Assembly: GCF_000447795.1 (NCBI RefSeq)
Contig: NZ_AUNI01000020.1
Span: 341,541 to 405,540, forward strand
Direction of reading: 5' to 3'
DNA length: 64,000 nucleotides
From: Bacteriovorax sp. Seq25_V
GTDB taxonomy: Bacteria; Bdellovibrionota; Bacteriovoracia; Bacteriovoracales; Bacteriovoracaceae
Both the position numbers and the translations under genes were made by a program. Positions within the stretch are counted from its first letter, which is position 1. Each line of letters opens with the position of its first letter. This document shows positions 40,952-49,595 of this stretch, piece after piece. The notes under the pieces were generated by a model. It was not told where the DNA came from. It worked only from the letters and a program-made list of their open reading frames with translations, and did no database searches.

Positions 40952-42090
40952 GAGTAAAAAAACTTGTATTTATATTTTTAATTACTTACCCATGTATCGC
41001 ACAGACGTTAGTCGTCGGTCGCATAGATAATAATTTGGGTTTTCTAAAGGTATCTGAAATTCAAAGCATTCTTGAATGTGCAGTTAGGAAAAAACGTTTG
41101 ACAGTCAAAATGATCACACTACCTAAGCAGAGAGTAAAAAGTAGTTTTAAAGATGAGGTTCTCGATGCTTATTACCCTATTTCAGTGGAAGAGAATAAGA
41201 ATGACTTGGGTCTATTTCCCTTATATATTGATGAACTTTTGCTGATGTCACGCTTTGGTGAGGATTTAGGTGATAAGCTAAATGTTGGGGCTCTTAAAGA
41301 AGACCTCGACTATCTTCAGAAGTTTGATCGACGCATCGACAGGCTATATTCTGTGTCGAGTGTTGAGGCTCTTATTGGTGGTCTCGAAAGACGTCGCAGT
41401 GATGCAGTTGTTTTGCGTCGTTCTCAACTTCCAAGAGAAATTAATTTAAAGAAATATAAAATTCAAAGCTTACATTTTGAAAGTATGGGACTTAAAGTTA
41501 GTAAATCCTTTGTCCGAAAATCTGAGTCTTCGATTGATCAACTTTCACATAATTTTTTAAGTTGTCTTTCTTCTATGGATTTCAAATTACCAGATGATAA
41601 GAAAAAAAAGATTTTTTCAGAGATTGCTAAAGATTTCTTAGCTATGGGCTCTCGAATAAACGGGCCATTTAAAGTTTATAATGACGTCTCTAAAAGGGAG
41701 GCCGTGTGGACAGGAGAAGAGAGTTTTGAACGGCGTACTCTTCGTACTGAAGTTATGAGTAATAAGTATACAAGCTTACTTCGAAGTTTTAAAGAAAAGT
41801 ACAAATACATTAATGAAATCTTTGCATTTAATGCACAGGGAGCACTAGTCTCGTCATTAAATGTTACAAGTGATTTCGATCAATCTGATGAGAGTAAATT
41901 TGCTCTTGTTCGCGATAATAATCAATTTTCTCCACTGCACATTCAAAATATCTACTTTGATCGCTCAGAAGAGGTTTTCCAGCTTGGTATTTCGATACCT
42001 CTTCATGACCAGGCCGGAAGATTTATTGGCGGTTTGTTTGTCGCTTGTGATATCAATGAACTTCTTTTGCATTATCGATTGAATTTATAA
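40948..42090 (+). CDS. Periplasmic two-domain sensor coupled to MCP
   Basis: 380 residues with a signal peptide (MRVKKLVFIFLITYPCIA). Residues about 20-225 resemble a small solute-binding (SBP_bac_3-like) domain. About 240-380 resembles a Cache/PDC lobe: INEIFAFNAQGALVSSLNVTSDF followed by FQLGISIPLHDQAGRFIGGLFVACDI. Its ATG overlaps the MCP stop (ATGA), arguing for a fixed-stoichiometry pair in which this protein reports to the MCP. The 3' end overlaps the convergent MBL gene by 38 nt. Domain calls are from pattern, not search. Confidence 0.7.
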   Translation: MRVKKLVFIFLITYPCIAQTLVVGRIDNNLGFLKVSEIQSILECAVRKKRLTVKMITLPKQRVKSSFKDEVLDAYYPISVEENKNDLGLFPLYIDELLLMSRFGEDLGDKLNVGALKEDLDYLQKFDRRIDRLYSVSSVEALIGGLERRRSDAVVLRRSQLPREINLKKYKIQSLHFESMGLKVSKSFVRKSESSIDQLSHNFLSCLSSMDFKLPDDKKKKIFSEIAKDFLAMGSRINGPFKVYNDVSKREAVWTGEESFERRTLRTEVMSNKYTSLLRSFKEKYKYINEIFAFNAQGALVSSLNVTSDFDQSDESKFALVRDNNQFSPLHIQNIYFDRSEEVFQLGISIPLHDQAGRFIGGLFVACDINELLLHYRLNL

Positions 42091-42970
42091 ATATTGATGC
42101 TTTCAAATCATGGGCCGGAACGATTCTTGTGTCTGCGTTTGCCATCCAAATATTATGTAGGAGTTTAATTGTTTTAAGGGTCTGTTCTTTATCTTCATCT
42201 ACGAGGTAACTTGCTAGCTTTGATTTCGATTTTTGGCTAATGACTTCTTCGATAGACCAAACAGCATCTCCGACAAGGAAAACTCTTGTCTCTTGAGTGT
42301 TTACTAGAATTCCAATTGAGCCTTTTGTATGGCCTGGTAGTTCTACGATAATAATCGTTCCATCTCCTAGGTAGTCAAAGTATCTTGGAAATGGACCATA
42401 AGTTTTCTCCGTGAATTTAATCTTCTCCCATTTTAGATCCTTTGAATCATACTGTAGAGGAATATAGCCAAAAGGTGGTTTTTCGGCCATTGCGCTTTCA
42501 AATTCTTCATTAGATATGAAAATTTTAGTTTTCTTATTCTCTGCCAAATCTTTAATTGCACTGACATGATCGAAGTGCATATGTGTTATAAATATTGCTT
42601 CAAGATCTCGTGGATACTTTGAGTTAACGTCTCCATCCTCAGTATAATCAAGAAGCGATCGAAATGGTTGTGGAATTTCTCTCAGTTGAGCTTTGCCATC
42701 TTTAGACATGCCTGTATCAATTAAAATTCGATGATTATTTTTCTCAATGAGAAAAGCCTGATGGATAGAGTAGTGATTGATATTGTTTCTTCCTTGATCC
42801 ATGACAAGTGATTCAGCGGAGAGATTGTGTCCTGTTTGAACTCTTGATAAGCTTACGTAGTTCTCTGACCTCTTTGGAAATTTGTATTTCTTTTGATCGA
42901 AACTTTTATTAACAACCATACTTTTTGAACATGATGTTAACAAAAGTACTAAAAATAATAATCTATACAT
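42053..42970 (-). CDS. Metallo-beta-lactamase-fold lipoprotein hydrolase
   Basis: 305 residues. Lipobox TSC with Cys14. Zinc-binding motifs: ITHMHFDHVSA (HxHxDH), ELPGHTKGSIG (His), FLVGDAVW (Asp) and IVPAHD (His). The arrangement resembles AHL-lactonase/quorum-quenching and related hydrolases, but the substrate cannot be read from the sequence. Divergent from the HxlR regulator with a 68-bp gap, so that regulator may control it. AAGGAG lies upstream of the ATG. Confidence 0.88.
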   Translation of the reverse strand: MYRLLFLVLLLTSCSKSMVVNKSFDQKKYKFPKRSENYVSLSRVQTGHNLSAESLVMDQGRNNINHYSIHQAFLIEKNNHRILIDTGMSKDGKAQLREIPQPFRSLLDYTEDGDVNSKYPRDLEAIFITHMHFDHVSAIKDLAENKKTKIFISNEEFESAMAEKPPFGYIPLQYDSKDLKWEKIKFTEKTYGPFPRYFDYLGDGTIIIVELPGHTKGSIGILVNTQETRVFLVGDAVWSIEEVISQKSKSKLASYLVDEDKEQTLKTIKLLHNIWMANADTRIVPAHDLKASIFINSIDNAKEVH

Positions 42971-43001
42971 GAAAACTCCTTTTGCTTAATATATATGAAA
43001 A

Positions 43002-43030
43002 AACTTTTAAATAATACTTACCAAAAAGTT
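43002..43030. promoter_or_regulatory. Inverted repeat in MBL-HxlR divergent region
   Basis: AACTTTT (43002-43008) and AAAAGTT (43024-43030), 15 nt apart, between the divergent starts. A plausible operator for the HxlR protein. Confidence 0.35.
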
Positions 43031-43038
43031 AGGAAATT

Positions 43039-43344
43039 ATGACAGAAGAAGAAGTTAAAATTAGCGTACGAAATATTTATACCGCTCTTGATGTGCTTGG
43101 CGGGAAATGGAAAATAAAAATACTTGGTCAACTTTTGTATCGAGAGAAGCTTACTTTTGCTGGGGTTTCTCGTGAAGTGGTTGGAATCTCTGATAAAATG
43201 TTATCAGTTTCTCTCAAGGAGCTACAAAGAGATAATCTTGTGATCAAAGATGGCAATGATTACATGTTAACAATGAATGGACTTGAAGCACGAAATATTC
43301 TCGTGGCCTTATGTAATTGGTCTGATAGAGTTTATTATAGTTAA
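43039..43344 (+). CDS. HxlR-family transcriptional regulator
   Basis: 101 residues of the winged-helix HxlR/DUF24 family: LDVLGGKWKIKILGQLLY, VGISDKMLSVSLKELQRDNLVI and a late N-W-S-D. Members respond to aldehydes, quinones or oxidants. Only one Cys (Cys95) is present, so redox sensing by an N-terminal Cys as in HypR/YodB is unlikely. Expected to regulate the divergent MBL-fold gene. Confidence 0.9.
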   Translation: MTEEEVKISVRNIYTALDVLGGKWKIKILGQLLYREKLTFAGVSREVVGISDKMLSVSLKELQRDNLVIKDGNDYMLTMNGLEARNILVALCNWSDRVYYS

Positions 43345-43347
43345 AAA

Positions 43348-43370
43348 AAGAGGGACTGAATGTCCCTCTT
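43348..43370. terminator. Bidirectional terminator between HxlR gene and hpd
   Basis: AAGAGGGAC/GTCCCTCTT 9-bp stem with loop TGAAT. An A-run to the left gives a good T-tract for leftward hpd transcription. Confidence 0.8.
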
Positions 43371-43379
43371 GTTGTCTTG

Positions 43380-44459
43380 TTAGTCGAGGTACCCTCTTTT
43401 TTGCTGATCTCTTTCGATCGCATCAAAAAGTGCTTGGAAATTTCCTTCACCAAAGCCGTTGTGCTTCTTTCTTTGAATAAATTCAAAAAATAGTGGTCCA
43501 ACATATGTTTCAGTAAAGTTTTGAATTAAATACCCTTCTGGGTCACCATCGACAAGGAGCTGTCTATCTTCTAAATCTTTAATATCCTCTTCAACTTTGA
43601 AGTCTCTTTTTGGGATGTCTTCATAATAAGTTGATGGGATATCGAGAAACTTTATTCCACGCTCTCTAAGGTCTGCAACAGTTGAAAGAATATTTCCACA
43701 TGTTAGGGCAATATGTTGAACCCCTGGTCCTTTATGCAGATCTAAAAACTCTTGAATTTGTGATTTTCCACCTTCAACTTCTGGCTCATTAATTGGAATG
43801 ATAACTTCGCCATTTGGAAGTTGAACTACTTCTGATTGAAGACCAGTTTTTACGCCTTTGATATCAAAGTAACGTGTTACTTTAAATCCATAAATTCTAT
43901 CGTAGAATTCTACCCATTTCTTCATTTCACCTTTTGGAACATTATTTGTGAGGTGATCAATTCTTGCAACACGTGCAGAAAGTGGGCGTGCGTTAGCATC
44001 AGAGTCAAGTTTTGTTAACCAGGGACGGAAGTAAGTATTTGGTCTTTGTACAAATTCGTTTACAACATCACCAAAGCCCTTGATTGCTGCAGTTAAATAC
44101 ATTCCGTGCTCGCTTTCGATTACTTTGAGCCCACTAACTTCTTCGGCACCTCTTTTTAATGCTTCGTTAATTGCGTGTTCACAGTCTTCAACAAGGAAGC
44201 TTATCTTTGAAACACCTTCTCCATGAGCATTAAAATATTTTCTTGAGTGATCAGTTTCCTTCTTTGATGCATTAAGAAGGAACCTTACTTGACCCTGTGA
44301 AAATAACTCAAGATCAAGACCTTGGTTTTCATAAGTTTTTTCAAAGCCAAATGTATAGAATAAATTTTTTGTTTTTGTGTCGAGTGTATCACATGTAAAT
44401 TCCAAGTGATCGATGGCCAAAATTCCAAGTGGGTTTTCCGCACTGATTTTAGATTTCAA
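43380..44459 (-). CDS. hpd: 4-hydroxyphenylpyruvate dioxygenase
   Basis: 359 residues, normal length, two vicinal-oxygen-chelate domains. Iron ligands of the family are visible as His in VARIDHLT, His in GVQHIAL and Glu in FFEFIQR. It converts 4-hydroxyphenylpyruvate to homogentisate in tyrosine catabolism. A terminator follows and it stands alone; hmgA and fahA are not in the window. It neighbours the divergent oxidoreductase that also acts on aryl-pyruvates. Confidence 0.96.
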   Translation of the reverse strand: MKSKISAENPLGILAIDHLEFTCDTLDTKTKNLFYTFGFEKTYENQGLDLELFSQGQVRFLLNASKKETDHSRKYFNAHGEGVSKISFLVEDCEHAINEALKRGAEEVSGLKVIESEHGMYLTAAIKGFGDVVNEFVQRPNTYFRPWLTKLDSDANARPLSARVARIDHLTNNVPKGEMKKWVEFYDRIYGFKVTRYFDIKGVKTGLQSEVVQLPNGEVIIPINEPEVEGGKSQIQEFLDLHKGPGVQHIALTCGNILSTVADLRERGIKFLDIPSTYYEDIPKRDFKVEEDIKDLEDRQLLVDGDPEGYLIQNFTETYVGPLFFEFIQRKKHNGFGEGNFQALFDAIERDQQKRGYLD

Positions 44460-44619
44460 CTTAATGTCCTTTGTTAATTTTTTTTACAGTCTATGGAGCT
44501 TGATGTGCTTTTTTAAGGCACAACGCACGAAAATCAGATGCTGCAATGTTTCGTTTAGTGAGCTAGCACATCGGTGAAATATAAGTTAGTATTTTCTCGT
44601 TTAAGGGAGACAGATTTAT

Positions 44620-47600
44620 ATGGCGCATAAAATTTTAAATGGCAATGAGATCATTGTTCAAGGGGGCCTTGAAGCAGGATTCTCTTTATATACTGGTTAT
44701 CCAGGCTCACCACTTGCTGAGTACTTTAATATTCTCTACGCAAAAAAAAATGAGTTTCATGAAAAAGGGATTCGAGTTGTTATAGCAAACTCTGAGGCCA
44801 ATGCTGCTGCGATGGCTTCGGGTGCAAAACAAGCGGGACGTGACTGTATGGTCGCAATGAAGTCCATGGGGCTTCATGTGGCCAGTGATGCGCTTTCTGT
44901 TGGGAATTTCGCCAACCCTGGCATCCCTTATACAGATGAGGTAACAGGGGAGACTCGCTACCCTGGAACTGTTGTCGTTGTAGGTGATGATCCTTGGTCG
45001 ATGTCAACGTCAACAGCAGCTGATTCACGTTATCTATTTAAACATCTCCATATATCTTTTCTTGAGCCTTCAACTCCACAGGAATTAAAAGACTGGATTG
45101 GTAAGGCCCTTGAAATCTCAAAGATGACAAGTTTATATCAAGGTCTTGTTCTTACGACATTCCTGGCCGAAGGAGGAGGAAGGGTAGACTTAAGCACCGA
45201 GAAGGAAGTTCCAAAAGAGCTTATTAATCTTGACCCTTCTACTTTCGATCTTTCTAAGAATGTTATGGTTCCTCCAAACTCGCTCTTTGCTGATCATGCG
45301 ATGATTAAAGAGCGTTTTCCAAAAATCAAAGAAGCATTAAAGAAATTAAATCTTGATAAGGTTTTTGGAAATATAAATAGTGAAATTGGTTATATTAGTT
45401 CGGGAGTTATTTTCGAATCGGTTAAGCAAATTTTTGAGGAAGCTGATTATCTTTCTCATTTTTCCCTATACAAGTTGGCAGCTTCTTATCCGCTCGTTGA
45501 CGATCTTTTAGTTCCATATTTAAAAGGTTTAAAAAAGCTAGTTGTTATTGAAGAAAAGCGCGGCTTCCTTGAAACTGAAATTAAACAGCTTTGCCAAAAA
45601 TATGGGCTTGAGCTTGAAATTTTTGGAAAAGAATTTAAAGGCCAGGAAGGTTTTCCTGCCTATGGTGGTTTAAGCTTTGAAATTATCAGAGATAAACTAG
45701 AAATTCTTTTAAAAGAGTTTGGCTATAAAAGTTGCGATAGCATTAAGTTTGAAGCTCGTCCATTTGGTGAAATTCTTCCAAGAAGACTTCCTACTTTTTG
45801 CCCCGGATGTCCGCATCGCGAAACATTGTCTCTTCTAAAAGATTTAAGAAGTCATCTTAAAAAAGATGGCATTGATCTTATCACTCATGGGGATGTCGGT
45901 TGCTACTCACTTTCTTTCCTACCTCCATTTAAAGAGATGCATAACCTTTCGGCCATGGGACAAGGTGGGGCCCTTGGTGCTGGTGTTGATTTATTTACTG
46001 AAAATCCAAGTGTTGTTTTGATGGGGGATTCTACTTTCTTTCATTCTGGTCTTACTGATATCTCTAACTCTTTACAGATGGATCATGATATTACTTATAT
46101 CCTTCTTGATAATGATAATACAGCGATGACTGGACATCAGATGACGCCAGCCTCTGGGATCTCTGTCGAGGGTAAGACAAGACCAAGACAAAATATGTTG
46201 GCCGTCGTGAAATCTCTTGGTGTTACTCAAACTATTGAAGTTAATCCAAGTGATCGCTATTTCTACCAGAATGTGATGCGCGACTTTATAAAGAAAAGTG
46301 GCGTAAAAGTTATCGTTTCGAATAAAGAGTGCTCGCTTACTTTTCAAAGTAAGAAGAGAGTACAAGAAAGAAATGAAATCAAGCAGTCTGGTGTAATTAA
46401 AGAAAAGAATTTTTATCAGATTAATACTTTAGCTTGCGAAGATTGTCGTGTTTGTGTCGAGGCCACTGGATGTCCAGGTCTTACTCAAGTTCACGATGCT
46501 TACGGTACGAAGGTCTCAATTGATCCTCAGATCTGTGTGTCTGATAGTTACTGCACTAAGATGAAGGCGTGTCCAAGTTTTGAACTTGTAACGGTTAAGA
46601 ATTATCATCCATCTAAATATATCTCTAACAATATGAAGTTTGATTTCTCTTCTCTCACTGAACCAGAAAGAGAAAAGACTCTCGATACAATCGCAGCAGG
46701 AACACCATGGCGAATGGTTGTGACTGGTGTTGGAGGATCAGGGATTACGACAATTTCTAAGATTATCGCAAATGCCTCAATCAAAATGGGGGGGCACGAT
46801 GACCTTGATTTTAAGTTTATGGATCAAAAGGGTCTTGCTCAACGTAATGGAAACGTGACAAGTCATATGTCTATTTGTCCATCTATAAATTCCATGGGCG
46901 CCGTGACGCCGATCGGAAGTTCTGATGTCTTAGTTTCTCCAGATCTACTTGATGGTGCGAATCAGCTTAGCTTTTTAAAAGAAGATGGATTAGCTATTTT
47001 TGATCAAGATTATCAAGTTCCACTTTCAATTCTTCTTGATCGTAACCTTGATGCAATTGAAATTCGTGATCAGCTTAGTAATTCTGAAGATAAGAGAATT
47101 AGACTATTTCCTTTAAAGAAATGGTCTGAGAATTTACTTGGAAAGTCCGTATACGCTTCTTCGATGATTCTTGGTGTTGCTTATCAATATGGAAAAGTTC
47201 CATTTGCTCATGAAGACATACAAAATGCATTAAGAGCATCTATTAAAGGAAATGAGGTTGATAATAATCTTATTGCTTTTGAGTTAGGCCGTGAAATGGT
47301 AAGCCTTGGGAACAATGCTTTCGAAGCGAAGTACCAGAATGTTTTAAAGCATAAAGCAGAGTCTTATTTTGACTTAGCGACTCAGTCAGTTAGCGAGTCA
47401 CTCCTTCCTTGGCAAAAAAGAAAATATATTCTTGAGAAGTTTAAGGACTCTTGTAATAAGATTACTACTAAAATTTCTGACATTTCACGTAACGACTTGA
47501 TAACTTTTGTTCATGATCAGTTTATTTTTGATAGAGGACAAAATATTGATGAGTTTATTAGTGGTCTTGTAGCTTTAAAAGATATTTATCCGGATTCAAA

Positions 47601-48024
47601 ACACTTTAAAATCGCTGCTAGAACTTATGCAAAGACTTTCATTATTAAAGATGAGGTTTACATTTCTCATCAGATGATTTCTCCCCTTCTAAAGGCGATG
47701 GATGATGACCGTTATGCTAACTTAGGAACAGGTTATGGGAAAACTCGTATCAATAGACCGGCCTTTGATGTTTTTGGTAAGACTATCGAATTTGATATTT
47801 CTCCTACGGACTGGATGCTTAAGATCATGAGACATGCTCGTATTCTTAGATTTGTGCTTGGAAATTGGCATCATAAAGAGCGTGAGATTTCTTTGAAGAT
47901 CAGAGATGCTCTTTTTAATAAAGTACCAAAGGAAGCTCAACCTCTGATGAGTCTTAGACAATTAGAAAATGTAAAAGGTTATCGAAAAGTTCGCTACGAA
48001 AGTGCGGCCTTTCTATATCAGTAA
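44620..48024 (+). CDS. ior: Fused indolepyruvate/aryl-pyruvate:ferredoxin oxidoreductase
   Basis: 1134 residues combining the alpha and beta subunits. The N-terminal pyrimidine-binding domain begins NGNEIIVQGGLEAGFSLYTGYPGSP. The TPP domain has TFCPGCPHRETL, HGDVGCYS and GDSTFFHSG. Two ferredoxin-like Cys clusters follow (CEDCRVCVEATGCPG; CTKMKACPS), then the gamma domain VVTGVGGSGITTISK and a C-terminal DUF6537-like region. It oxidatively decarboxylates aryl-pyruvates to arylacetyl-CoA with ferredoxin. GGGAGA lies upstream of the ATG. It could supply phenylacetyl-CoA to the paa-like operon. Confidence 0.93.
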   Translation: MAHKILNGNEIIVQGGLEAGFSLYTGYPGSPLAEYFNILYAKKNEFHEKGIRVVIANSEANAAAMASGAKQAGRDCMVAMKSMGLHVASDALSVGNFANPGIPYTDEVTGETRYPGTVVVVGDDPWSMSTSTAADSRYLFKHLHISFLEPSTPQELKDWIGKALEISKMTSLYQGLVLTTFLAEGGGRVDLSTEKEVPKELINLDPSTFDLSKNVMVPPNSLFADHAMIKERFPKIKEALKKLNLDKVFGNINSEIGYISSGVIFESVKQIFEEADYLSHFSLYKLAASYPLVDDLLVPYLKGLKKLVVIEEKRGFLETEIKQLCQKYGLELEIFGKEFKGQEGFPAYGGLSFEIIRDKLEILLKEFGYKSCDSIKFEARPFGEILPRRLPTFCPGCPHRETLSLLKDLRSHLKKDGIDLITHGDVGCYSLSFLPPFKEMHNLSAMGQGGALGAGVDLFTENPSVVLMGDSTFFHSGLTDISNSLQMDHDITYILLDNDNTAMTGHQMTPASGISVEGKTRPRQNMLAVVKSLGVTQTIEVNPSDRYFYQNVMRDFIKKSGVKVIVSNKECSLTFQSKKRVQERNEIKQSGVIKEKNFYQINTLACEDCRVCVEATGCPGLTQVHDAYGTKVSIDPQICVSDSYCTKMKACPSFELVTVKNYHPSKYISNNMKFDFSSLTEPEREKTLDTIAAGTPWRMVVTGVGGSGITTISKIIANASIKMGGHDDLDFKFMDQKGLAQRNGNVTSHMSICPSINSMGAVTPIGSSDVLVSPDLLDGANQLSFLKEDGLAIFDQDYQVPLSILLDRNLDAIEIRDQLSNSEDKRIRLFPLKKWSENLLGKSVYASSMILGVAYQYGKVPFAHEDIQNALRASIKGNEVDNNLIAFELGREMVSLGNNAFEAKYQNVLKHKAESYFDLATQSVSESLLPWQKRKYILEKFKDSCNKITTKISDISRNDLITFVHDQFIFDRGQNIDEFISGLVALKDIYPDSKHFKIAARTYAKTFIIKDEVYISHQMISPLLKAMDDDRYANLGTGYGKTRINRPAFDVFGKTIEFDISPTDWMLKIMRHARILRFVLGNWHHKEREISLKIRDALFNKVPKEAQPLMSLRQLENVKGYRKVRYESAAFLYQ

Positions 48025-48035
48025 TTAAGGATTAT

Positions 48036-49349
48036 ATGAAAGAATCTGTTTCAGCGATATTTATTCACAAAGATAAGGTTTTTTTAATAAAGAGACAAAA
48101 TTATCTGAAGGCCTTTCCTGGGTATTATTCATTTCCTGGTGGGAAGGTCGATGAGATTGATACAAGTGGAGAAGATCGCTTTGTTAATGCTTTGGCCAGA
48201 GAACTTGAGGAAGAATTAGGTGTTGATATAAAATCTCTTCTTGCTTCAAAGAAAATTGATTCGATCTCTGAATTTGGCGTAGCTGTAACTCCTGATTTTA
48301 ACCCTCATCGTTTTAAGAATTATTATTTCAAAATCTTCTTAAATGAGGAGATTAAGTTTGATGTGGATGAAGGTGAAATTGCTGAGGCAGAGTGGCTTAA
48401 TGCAAAAGAAGCCTTTGATTTATATGATTCAGGGAAGATGCTCGTTGTTCCTCCTATGATAAAAATCTTAAAAGACTTGAGTCGCGATATTTTATCAACT
48501 GAGCAGATAGATCCAAATTTAAAGTACGATGGTCAAACTCAAGTTCCAATGATTATTCCAGTGAGTGGTCTTAATCAGTATTTGCCACTCTCAAATACTT
48601 TTCCTCCAGCAAATAGGACAAATTCTTTTTTTATTGGAGATGGTTTGAAGGTTTTAATTGATCCTTCTCCAAAGAATGAAGAAGAGTATAAGAAGTTTTT
48701 ACAAACACTTGTTGATAATGGACATGTACCCGAGCTTATCTTCTTAACACATCACCATCCTGATCACCATGAGTATGCAATTGAGATGTGTGAACATTTT
48801 GGTGTAGGGCTTGGGTTGAGTGAAGATTCATATGAAAGACTTTCTAAAAAACTTGGTAAGGACTACTTTAGAAATATCAAAATTAGATTTTATAAAGAGG
48901 GAGAAATTCTCACTCAATCTAAGGGTCATGATGTGCAAGTCCTTTCTACTCCAGGTCATGATGAAGGACAACTTTCTCTTCTTCGTGCTGACAATGCTTG
49001 GATGATCGTTTCAGATCTTATCCAAAGTGTTGGTACTGTTGTGATTGGTGGAGAAGAAGGAGATATGAAGAAATACTTCACTTCATTGAAGAGGGTGATT
49101 GATATAAATCCTCTAAGTATTTTTCCTTCCCATGGTATTGGACTTGGTGGGATAGATAAGATTGCGGCTACTTTAAAGCATCGTCTTGAGAGGGAAGAGT
49201 CTATCTCAAAATATCTTGATGAGGGGAAGTCAGAGGATGAGATGTTATCATTAATTTATCCTGATCTTCCTGAGAGGTTACATCTCTACGCTAGAGTGAC
49301 TATCGAGGCCCATATATCAAAAATCAAGCGCTACGGCACAGGGATCTAA
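48036..49349 (+). CDS. Nudix hydrolase fused to MBL-fold hydrolase
   Basis: 437 residues. Residues 1-150 are a Nudix domain: GGKVDE followed, after a short insertion, by ALARELEEELGV with an intact REXXEE. Residues about 165-437 are a metallo-beta-lactamase domain of the LACTB2 kind: LTHHHPDHHEYA, STPGHDEGQLS, VSDLIQ and FPSHGIG. AAGGA precedes the ATG. CoA-diphosphatase plus thioester or RNA hydrolysis are possible. It follows the oxidoreductase by 11 nt, so it is likely co-transcribed and may salvage CoA products. Confidence 0.88.
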   Translation: MKESVSAIFIHKDKVFLIKRQNYLKAFPGYYSFPGGKVDEIDTSGEDRFVNALARELEEELGVDIKSLLASKKIDSISEFGVAVTPDFNPHRFKNYYFKIFLNEEIKFDVDEGEIAEAEWLNAKEAFDLYDSGKMLVVPPMIKILKDLSRDILSTEQIDPNLKYDGQTQVPMIIPVSGLNQYLPLSNTFPPANRTNSFFIGDGLKVLIDPSPKNEEEYKKFLQTLVDNGHVPELIFLTHHHPDHHEYAIEMCEHFGVGLGLSEDSYERLSKKLGKDYFRNIKIRFYKEGEILTQSKGHDVQVLSTPGHDEGQLSLLRADNAWMIVSDLIQSVGTVVIGGEEGDMKKYFTSLKRVIDINPLSIFPSHGIGLGGIDKIAATLKHRLEREESISKYLDEGKSEDEMLSLIYPDLPERLHLYARVTIEAHISKIKRYGTGI

Positions 49350-49370
49350 GCTCCCTTGCCTCTATTTTTT
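49335..49370 (+). terminator. Terminator overlapping the Nudix-MBL stop
   Basis: GGCACAGGGA pairs with TCCCTTGCC (one bulge) around TCTAAGC, which includes the stop codon. TCTATTTTTT follows. Confidence 0.6.
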
Positions 49371-49542
49371 GGCGTTTTCTTCAAGCTTTTTTTCATGAAC
49401 AGTTTGCAATCTTTATTTTGTTAATCTTTTAAAATCTGTAGCTTACCATTTTGCTTGCTCTATTTCTTTGAGATCGCGAGTATTTGTGTTTGTGCCACTT
49501 CCTTTTCACGAGAGAATGTATTTATAAGGCGAGGGAATGGCT

Positions 49543-49569
49543 CAAGTAATTTGGTTGGATGGCCGATAA
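49543..49569 (+). promoter_or_regulatory. Possible sigma-28 promoter of the secreted pair
   Basis: GCCGATAA (49562-49569) is an exact FliA -10. The -35 is weak: TCAAGTAA with a 12-nt spacer matches TAAAGTTT at 5 of 8 positions. The start codon at 49596 lies about 20 nt after the predicted transcription start. Confidence 0.45.
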
Positions 49570-49595
49570 GTCATTTGGAAACTGGAGAAATGTAA

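Noticed and set aside
44780..45028. Minus-strand frames within the oxidoreductase gene (also 46072 and 47722)
   Set aside because: They lie inside a well-supported domain-rich gene and lack ribosome binding sites.
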